From NCBI RefSeq assembly GCF_028826105.1, contig NZ_JAQGPL010000001.1:2382501-2446500 (forward strand): 64,000 bases of DNA. Direction: 5' to 3'. Position 1 is the stretch's first letter, and each line of letters opens with the position of its first letter. Source of the stretch: Paenibacillus humicola (GTDB lineage Bacteria > Bacillota > Bacilli > Paenibacillales > Paenibacillaceae). Shown here piece by piece: positions 59,068 to 64,000 of the stretch. The translations under genes were made by a program, and so were the position numbers. Under the pieces are notes generated by a model. The model made no database searches, was not told the DNA's origin, and saw only the letters and a program-made list of their open reading frames with translations.

Positions 59068-60633
59068 TTGAAGCTTTTGGTTGTCGACGACGAGAAAATG
59101 ACGCGTGAAGGAATCGCAAGAAGCATCGGCGGCGGACTCGGTATCCGGCAGATCGAGCTCGCCGACTGCGGCATGTCCGCGATCTGCAAGCTGGATGCTT
59201 TTCAGCCCGATATTGTGCTGACCGACGTCCGTATGCCGCTGATGGACGGCATCGAATTAGCCTCCAAGGTCCGCAGCCGCCTGCCGGAATGCAAAATCAT
59301 TTTCATGAGCGGGTACACGGACAAGGAATATTTAAAATCGGCCATTCAATTGAAAGCGATTAACTATATCGAAAAGCCGATCGATTTCGACGAGCTGAAG
59401 GAAGCGCTGCAGACGGCCGTCAGCCTCGGGCTGGAGGAGCAGCAGAGCAGACGGCGCATCACCGAGCTGAACCGGACGCTGCTCGAAAGCATTCCGCTCA
59501 TGAAGGCGGAGATCGCCTCGCAGCTGACAAGCGCAGGCGCCGAAGTCGGCTATCTGCTCGACCGTGCGCGCACGGCGGGGCTTGCTCTGCCGGAGTTCGG
59601 CGTCTTTCAGACCGTCATCGTGAAATTCGAGCCCCGGCATGCAGGGGGAAACGAGGCGGAGTGGATGCCGGTCCGAACGGCTGTCCATCATGAGGCGGAA
59701 ACGTTCTTGATCCGTCGGGGGATGGGCTGCCTGTCCGTGCTGAAAGACGGCTCGACGCTCGTCTGCCACCTGCTGAACCCGCGCGCGCCGATTTCCGCGC
59801 TCGCGCTCGAAGAGCTTGCCGGACGGCTGTCCGCGTCTTATGCGGACCGGATTCATGTGTCCGTCGCGAGCGGCCAGCCGGTCGGCGAGATCAAGCGCGT
59901 TTTCCGTTCGTACGAGCAGGCGGAGGCTTTGCTCCCCGCCGCCTTTTATCACGCAAGCGGCACCGTACTGTCCAAGGCGGGTAACCCCGAGCCGTTCGTC
60001 TTTGATCCGGGGCTTCCCGAACGGTTCATGGACTGCGTTACGTCGGAGTCGCAGGAGGAAGCGCAGCGTCTGCTGGATGACCTGGCAGCTGCGCTCGAGC
60101 GCCGCGACCGGACGCCGGTCGAAAGCACCAAGCGTTATTACTGCAGGCTGCTTGCTCCGCTTGCCGACCCCGCCGGGAAAGACGGCGACGGGCCGGAGCC
60201 TTCCCCGCTTTGGGAAACGATAAACCGTTTCGTATCGCTGCGGGATATCGCGGATTTTGCGGATGCCGCGCTCTGCAGAAGCTTCGAGGAGCGGCGGAAA
60301 GAGAAGGGGACGAGGCGGATCGTCCGGGAAGCGATCCGTTATATTCACCGTTCCTATGCCGACGAGGAGCTGTCCATTCAGAAAATATGCGAATTTACCT
60401 TTCTGACGCCCGCCTACCTGTGCAGCCTGTTCAAGGCGCATACGAATCAGACGATTAACGGCTATATCACCGAATACCGGATGCATAAAGCCAAATCGCT
60501 TCTGTCCGATCCGAAGCTCACCATTCAGCAGATCGCCGTCCTTGTCGGCTACAGCAACAGCAATTATTTCGCCAAGGTGTTCCGCAAGCAGGCCGGGATG
60601 ACGCCTTCGGAGTATAGGGAAAGGCTGTCGTAG
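59068..60633 (+). CDS. Response regulator with AraC-type output (YesN-like)
   Basis: This 521-residue regulator has a receiver domain (1-125) with Asp53 in VLTDVRMPLMDG and Lys in YIEKPIDFDEL. A middle segment of about 270 residues with low similarity follows, then a C-terminal AraC double helix-turn-helix (LSIQKICEFTFLTPAYLCSL, LTIQQIAVLVGYSNSNYFAK). It is the YesN/LytT-like form that controls ABC sugar importers in Paenibacillaceae. TTG 59068 is chosen for AAGGGGGGAG upstream and because it puts LLVVDDEKMTREG at the N-terminus. It precedes the kinase gene, the reverse of the usual yesMN order, by only 5 bases. Confidence 0.93.
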   Translation: MKLLVVDDEKMTREGIARSIGGGLGIRQIELADCGMSAICKLDAFQPDIVLTDVRMPLMDGIELASKVRSRLPECKIIFMSGYTDKEYLKSAIQLKAINYIEKPIDFDELKEALQTAVSLGLEEQQSRRRITELNRTLLESIPLMKAEIASQLTSAGAEVGYLLDRARTAGLALPEFGVFQTVIVKFEPRHAGGNEAEWMPVRTAVHHEAETFLIRRGMGCLSVLKDGSTLVCHLLNPRAPISALALEELAGRLSASYADRIHVSVASGQPVGEIKRVFRSYEQAEALLPAAFYHASGTVLSKAGNPEPFVFDPGLPERFMDCVTSESQEEAQRLLDDLAAALERRDRTPVESTKRYYCRLLAPLADPAGKDGDGPEPSPLWETINRFVSLRDIADFADAALCRSFEERRKEKGTRRIVREAIRYIHRSYADEELSIQKICEFTFLTPAYLCSLFKAHTNQTINGYITEYRMHKAKSLLSDPKLTIQQIAVLVGYSNSNYFAKVFRKQAGMTPSEYRERLS

Positions 60634-60638
60634 CGCCG

Positions 60639-62429
60639 ATGGGGGGCTTGTACCGGAAGCTGCTTTACGACATGAAGCTGCGCCATAAGCTGCTGCTGTC
60701 CTATCTCGTGCTGATCGTCATTCCGCTCGGGCTGTTTCAATGGCTCGCTTCGGACAAAATGTCCGGCCTGCTGGAGCAGCATGTCCATTACGCCGCCCGG
60801 CACGGCTTCGAGCAGACATATGCCTTCCTCAGCTATAAGCTGGCCAAAATGGCGGAAACGACGGATGTCATCGTCGTGAACGATTCGGTCATCCAGGCGA
60901 TGGAGGCCGACCCGAAGCAGCCCGGCGTCGACAGGCAGCTCGACGATTACACGTCGCTGAAGCAGTTTTTGCGGGCGCTTCAGAACAAGGACGTGGCGCG
61001 CGTCGCCCTGTATGTGCCGGAAGGCTTGATTTATTCATCGGATCACGAAAACTTTTATCCGCTCGACCCGAACGCGGACTCCGAATGCCTGCGGAAAATG
61101 AATGCGGAGAAAATGACCTATTTGTGGTGCACCCCGTCCGAGCTCGGATACGAAACGGGCACGAGCGACGGACACCTCTATCTGACCCGCTATATTCGCC
61201 ATTCCTATAATTATTTGCTGCCGGCCGCCCGCGTCAATCTGGAAATCGATAACGCGACGGTGCTGGCGATTCTGAGCGGAGCGAACGTCGTCAAGGACAG
61301 CGTCAGTTATCTCGTGTCCTCGGACGGCAAGGCGGTCGTCTCGTCGAATCCGGGCGCCGCCAGCGGCATTCGGCTGCCCGCCCTGCGTGCGCCCGATCCG
61401 GATGCCGGTTCCGCGTCCGCAAACGTCGGTGATTATTTTGTTCTCTACCATGCCGTTCCGTCTTCGCAGTGGACGATGGTCACGGCCATCCCGCTGCAGC
61501 AGATCGTCTCCGAAAGCGCCAAGCTCAAATACGACCTCTATATGTGGGTGGTCGTCATCGCCACGGTCGCGTATCTGCTGGCCGTCTGGCTGGCGCATTC
61601 GATGACGAGGCGTATTTCCCAGCTCGTCAGGCGGCTGCGGAACATCGAGAAGGGCGGGCTGATCTCGCTCAGCCGGATGGGCGGCAAGGACGAAATCGGC
61701 GAGCTCGTCCAAACGTACAATCTGATGCTCGAGCGCATCGACCGGATGAACCGCGAGCAGTTCAAGCTCGGGCAGGAGGTGAAAAACGCGGAGCTGAAGG
61801 CGCTGCAGGCCCAAATCAACCCGCATTTTCTGTACAACACGCTCGACCTGATCAACTGGATGGCGGACCGGGGGATGCAGCACGATATTCAGCGCGTCGT
61901 AAAGTCGCTCAGCCGCTTTTACAAGCTCAGCCTCAATAGCGGCCGCGACCTGATAACCATTCGCGACGAGCTGCGCCACATTTCGTTTTATATGGACATT
62001 CAAAACATGCGGTTCGAGCATAAAATTTCGTTCCATATCGATGTCGATGAGGAGGCGATGGCCTGCATCATCCCGAAAATTACGCTGCAGCCGATCGTCG
62101 AGAACGCCATTTATCACGGCATCCTGGAACGGCCGCAGCGAACCGGCTCGATCCGCGTAAGCGGGACCAGACGGGGCCGCGAGCTCATTCTCGCCGTCGA
62201 GGACGACGGTGCCGGCATGGACGAGGAACGGCTGTCGAAATTGAACGGGGGGGAAGCGTGCGTCAGCCGGGCATCGGGCAGCGGGTACGGGATCCGGAAC
62301 GTGCGGCTTCGCATCGAACAATTTTTCGGCCCGCCGTACGGCCTCGTTTACCGCAGCGAACCGGGCACGGGTACGAGAGCGGAAATCCATATTCCGGCGG
62401 TCCTGCCCGGAGAAATGACGGAGAGCTGA
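60639..62429 (+). CDS. Sensor histidine kinase (YesM-like)
   Basis: This 596-residue kinase has transmembrane helices at about 16-35 and 300-320, enclosing a dCache-like extracellular domain of about 260 residues. A HAMP domain (MTRRISQLVRRLRNIEKGGL), the His_kinase motif with His396 in QAQINPHFLYNTLDLINW, and a HATPase domain (IVENAIYHGILER, DDGAGMDEERL, GYGIRNVRLRIEQFFG) follow. It senses an extracellular saccharide or binding-protein state and phosphorylates the YesN-like regulator. It is the intact counterpart of the broken kinase at 53.5-54.5 kb. ATG 60639 lacks a strong ribosome site, consistent with coupling to the upstream gene. Confidence 0.95.
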   Translation: MGGLYRKLLYDMKLRHKLLLSYLVLIVIPLGLFQWLASDKMSGLLEQHVHYAARHGFEQTYAFLSYKLAKMAETTDVIVVNDSVIQAMEADPKQPGVDRQLDDYTSLKQFLRALQNKDVARVALYVPEGLIYSSDHENFYPLDPNADSECLRKMNAEKMTYLWCTPSELGYETGTSDGHLYLTRYIRHSYNYLLPAARVNLEIDNATVLAILSGANVVKDSVSYLVSSDGKAVVSSNPGAASGIRLPALRAPDPDAGSASANVGDYFVLYHAVPSSQWTMVTAIPLQQIVSESAKLKYDLYMWVVVIATVAYLLAVWLAHSMTRRISQLVRRLRNIEKGGLISLSRMGGKDEIGELVQTYNLMLERIDRMNREQFKLGQEVKNAELKALQAQINPHFLYNTLDLINWMADRGMQHDIQRVVKSLSRFYKLSLNSGRDLITIRDELRHISFYMDIQNMRFEHKISFHIDVDEEAMACIIPKITLQPIVENAIYHGILERPQRTGSIRVSGTRRGRELILAVEDDGAGMDEERLSKLNGGEACVSRASGSGYGIRNVRLRIEQFFGPPYGLVYRSEPGTGTRAEIHIPAVLPGEMTES

Positions 62430-62540
62430 GATGCCGAAAGATTTTACCCCTATTCGAACAATCGTGCGATTTACCGGCGCCGGCAACGTTGCTACGATTA
62501 AGTTAACCGCAAAACATTCGAACGTATGGGAGGGATAGAG

Positions 62541-63527
62541 GTGGAGCAAGAAGGCTCGCTCAAGCAAGCCCAAACGGGCAAATTGAAAGCGCTCGCATTC
62601 TCGAATGCCAGACGCTGGAGCTTCGTCAAATCAATGATCGCGTACCGGACGCTGCTGCTCATGCTGCTGCCGGCGTCTCTTCTCATCTTCGTCTTTGCCT
62701 ATATTCCGATGGCCGGCCTCGTGCTGGCGTTCAAGCAGTTCGATTACCGCATGGGCATTTTTCACAGCCCCTGGGCGGGCCTCGACAATTTCTCGTTTTT
62801 CTTCTCCTCGGGGCAGGCGTGGCTTGTAACACGCAACACCGTGCTGTACAATCTGGCGTTTATGGCGACGACGACGGTGCTTCAGGTCGGCTTCGCCATC
62901 GCGCTCAGCGAAATCGGCGGCAAAACGTTCAAAAAGATCACGCAGTCGGCGATGTTTTTGCCCTACTTCATTTCGTGGGTCGTGGTCGCTTCGATCGTGT
63001 ACAATCTGCTCAATTTCGAACACGGCTTTCTGAACGGCGTCCTGAAAAGCTTCGGCATGGAGCCCATCAATGTCTACAACACGCCCGGCTTGTGGAAATA
63101 CCTGCTCGTCTTCTTCAACGCCTGGAAAATCGTCGGCTACGGCACGGTCATCTACCTGGCGGCGATCGTCGGCATCGACCAGCAAATTTACGAAAGCGCG
63201 GAGATCGACGGCGCGAACGTCTTTCAGAAAACGTTCCACATTACGCTTCCGTCGATTTTCCCGACCGTCATGATCCTGCTGCTGCTGGCTATCGGCCAAA
63301 TTTTCCGCGGCGACTTCGGGCTGTTCTACAACCTGGTCGGCAACAACGGAGCGCTGTTCGACGCCACGGATATCATCGATACGTTCGTGTTCCGGGCGCT
63401 CGTGACCAACGGGGACATCGGCATGGCTTCGGCGGCGGGCTTTTTCCAGTCGGTCATGTGCTTCGCGACCATACTCATCACGAATCTCGTCGTGAAAAGA
63501 GCGAACAAAGATTACGCGCTGTTTTAG
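62541..63527 (+). CDS. ABC sugar importer permease (LplB/UgpA type)
   Basis: This 328-residue permease has six main helices and the EAA-type coupling motif in the cytoplasmic loop (QQIYESAEIDGANVFQKTFH, ITLPSIFPTV). The opening RTLLLMLLPASLLIFVFAYI and PMAGLVLAFKQFDYRMGIFH is characteristic of the LplB-like group of Paenibacillaceae. GTG 62541 is preferred to ATG 62526 because GGGAGGG lies 6 bases before it. It follows the kinase gene by 111 bases and is followed 12 bases later by the second permease, so it belongs to a YesMN-regulated importer operon. Confidence 0.92.
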   Translation: MEQEGSLKQAQTGKLKALAFSNARRWSFVKSMIAYRTLLLMLLPASLLIFVFAYIPMAGLVLAFKQFDYRMGIFHSPWAGLDNFSFFFSSGQAWLVTRNTVLYNLAFMATTTVLQVGFAIALSEIGGKTFKKITQSAMFLPYFISWVVVASIVYNLLNFEHGFLNGVLKSFGMEPINVYNTPGLWKYLLVFFNAWKIVGYGTVIYLAAIVGIDQQIYESAEIDGANVFQKTFHITLPSIFPTVMILLLLAIGQIFRGDFGLFYNLVGNNGALFDATDIIDTFVFRALVTNGDIGMASAAGFFQSVMCFATILITNLVVKRANKDYALF

Positions 63528-63539
63528 GAGGTGAACACG

Positions 63540-64000
63540 TTGAAAACGATGACGAAAGACCAGCTGCTCTTTCATGCGGTAGGCTACGTTCTGGTCGCGA
63601 TTTTTTCGGTGATCTGCATCATTCCGTTCGTCATGGTTATTTCTTCCTCGTTTACGAGCGAGCATTACATTCAGACGAGCGGCTTTACGCTTTTTCCCGC
63701 CGATTTCTCGACCGAGGCTTACCGTTTCGTGTTCCGCAACCCGCTGACGATTTTCCGGGCGTACGGCGTCACGCTGCTGGTTACGGCCGTCGGCACGGCG
63801 CTGGCGGTATTTCTGAATACGATGACCGGCTACGTCCTGCACCGCAGGGATTTCAAATGGCGGAACTACTTCTCCTTCTACTTTTTCTTCACGATGCTGT
63901 TCAACGGCGGACTCGTGCCCTGGTACATTTTGTGCATCAAATACCTGGATATGAAAAATCAGCTGTTCGCGCTGTTCGTGCCGACGCTCATCTCCGTCTG
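63540..64000 (+). CDS. ABC sugar importer permease (LplC/MalG type), 5' part
   Basis: The frame starts at TTG 63540 behind GGAGGTGAACACG and runs open to the window edge, giving about 153 residues. Readable parts are LLFHAVGYVLVAIFSVICII near the start, FVMVISSSFTSEHYI, TEAYRFVFRNPLTIFRAYGV and FFTMLFNGGLVPWYI. The TEAYRFVF and GGLVPWYI stretches are LplC-group hallmarks. The C-terminal half, including the EAA loop, lies outside. A lipoprotein substrate-binding gene would be expected next (inference). Confidence 0.92.
   Translation, partial: MKTMTKDQLLFHAVGYVLVAIFSVICIIPFVMVISSSFTSEHYIQTSGFTLFPADFSTEAYRFVFRNPLTIFRAYGVTLLVTAVGTALAVFLNTMTGYVLHRRDFKWRNYFSFYFFFTMLFNGGLVPWYILCIKYLDMKNQLFALFVPTLISV

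Noticed and set aside
61035..62573. A 512-codon minus-strand frame opposite the YesM-like kinase
   Set aside because: Antisense shadow; no recognisable domain and no start signal.
1..64000. tRNA, rRNA, riboswitch or T-box elements
   Set aside because: I looked in the intergenic stretches for cloverleaf ends (CCA, GGTTCGAAT), T-box and common riboswitch cores and saw none that I could support.
1..64000. Insertion sequences or prophage genes
   Set aside because: No transposase, integrase, terminase or phage structural gene was recognised, and no terminal inverted repeats flank the broken genes at 12.4 or 54.5 kb.

Overview
The window reads as chromosomal DNA from a high-GC, Gram-positive, spore-forming-type member of the Paenibacillaceae (Paenibacillus/Cohnella-like). 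The base composition looks close to 60% GC by eye. Genes start with ATG, GTG or TTG behind strong AGGAGG-type ribosome sites. Recognisable relatives are Bacillus-type proteins: BmrA, Qox quinol oxidase, CydAB, BdbCD, BioY with a Gram-positive BirA box, a Crh-like HPr, DUF1540 and DUF4023 small proteins, and YesM/YesN two-component systems with Lpl-type sugar permeases. I saw no rRNA, tRNA, CRISPR array, insertion sequence or prophage.

Layout. 1-5.4 kb: the end of a class A penicillin-binding protein, a lactonase, a membrane protein and a NarL-type two-component system. 5.4-8.8 kb: a biotin ECF transporter split into divergent units around a BirA operator, with one ATPase fused to the transmembrane T component. 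8.9-12.7 kb: an acetyltransferase, an unknown protein built of three divergent repeats, an MFS exporter, a small membrane protein and a frameshifted cytidine deaminase. 12.9-17 kb: qoxABCD. 17-23.5 kb: a small protein, a Crh-like HPr lacking the catalytic histidine, a YVTN propeller, an esterase, a beta-lactamase-family hydrolase and bmrA. 23.7-27.1 kb: a VanRS-like pair followed by a D,D-carboxypeptidase. 27.3-35.6 kb: a PhyH dioxygenase, two tiny genes, a NEW3-protein/ABC-2 operon, an ECF sigma/anti-sigma pair, an acetyltransferase and a CE15-like esterase. 35.9-40.7 kb: a sugar or polyol catabolic cluster with two dehydrogenases, two epimerase-type TIM barrels and an AraC regulator. 41-45.1 kb: bdbDC, then a metal P-type ATPase divergent from an ArsR/SmtB repressor. 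45.2-49.7 kb: an L,D-transpeptidase, a Nudix protein, an epimerase, a VOC protein and an AraC-type regulator behind an unusual control region. 49.7-53.3 kb: cydBA and a 2-hydroxyacid dehydrogenase. 53.5-55.2 kb: two gene remnants joined head to head. 55.1-64 kb: an amidohydrolase, a GH2 glycosidase, YesN/YesM and sugar permeases, the last cut by the window end.

How it fits together. There are two quinol-oxidising terminal oxidases (Qox and Cyd) in one window. The last third is devoted to uptake and breakdown of plant or oligosaccharide substrates, with a glycosidase, a glucuronoyl-esterase-like enzyme, dehydrogenase/isomerase pairs and a YesMN-controlled ABC importer. Envelope sensing recurs: three two-component systems, an ECF sigma/anti-sigma pair and several cell-wall enzymes.

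The least ordinary items are these. (1) The ATPase-EcfT fusion with a 63-bp tandem repeat in its linker. (2) The 48.5-48.8 kb control region, with two GAAC-N4-GTTC palindromes, each next to a promoter, an orphan terminator that could end a roughly 90-nt RNA, and a 30-bp tandem repeat. (3) The triplicated unknown protein at 9.5-10.4 kb. (4) The head-to-head junction of a nonsense-mutated sensor kinase with a decapitated aldo/keto reductase.
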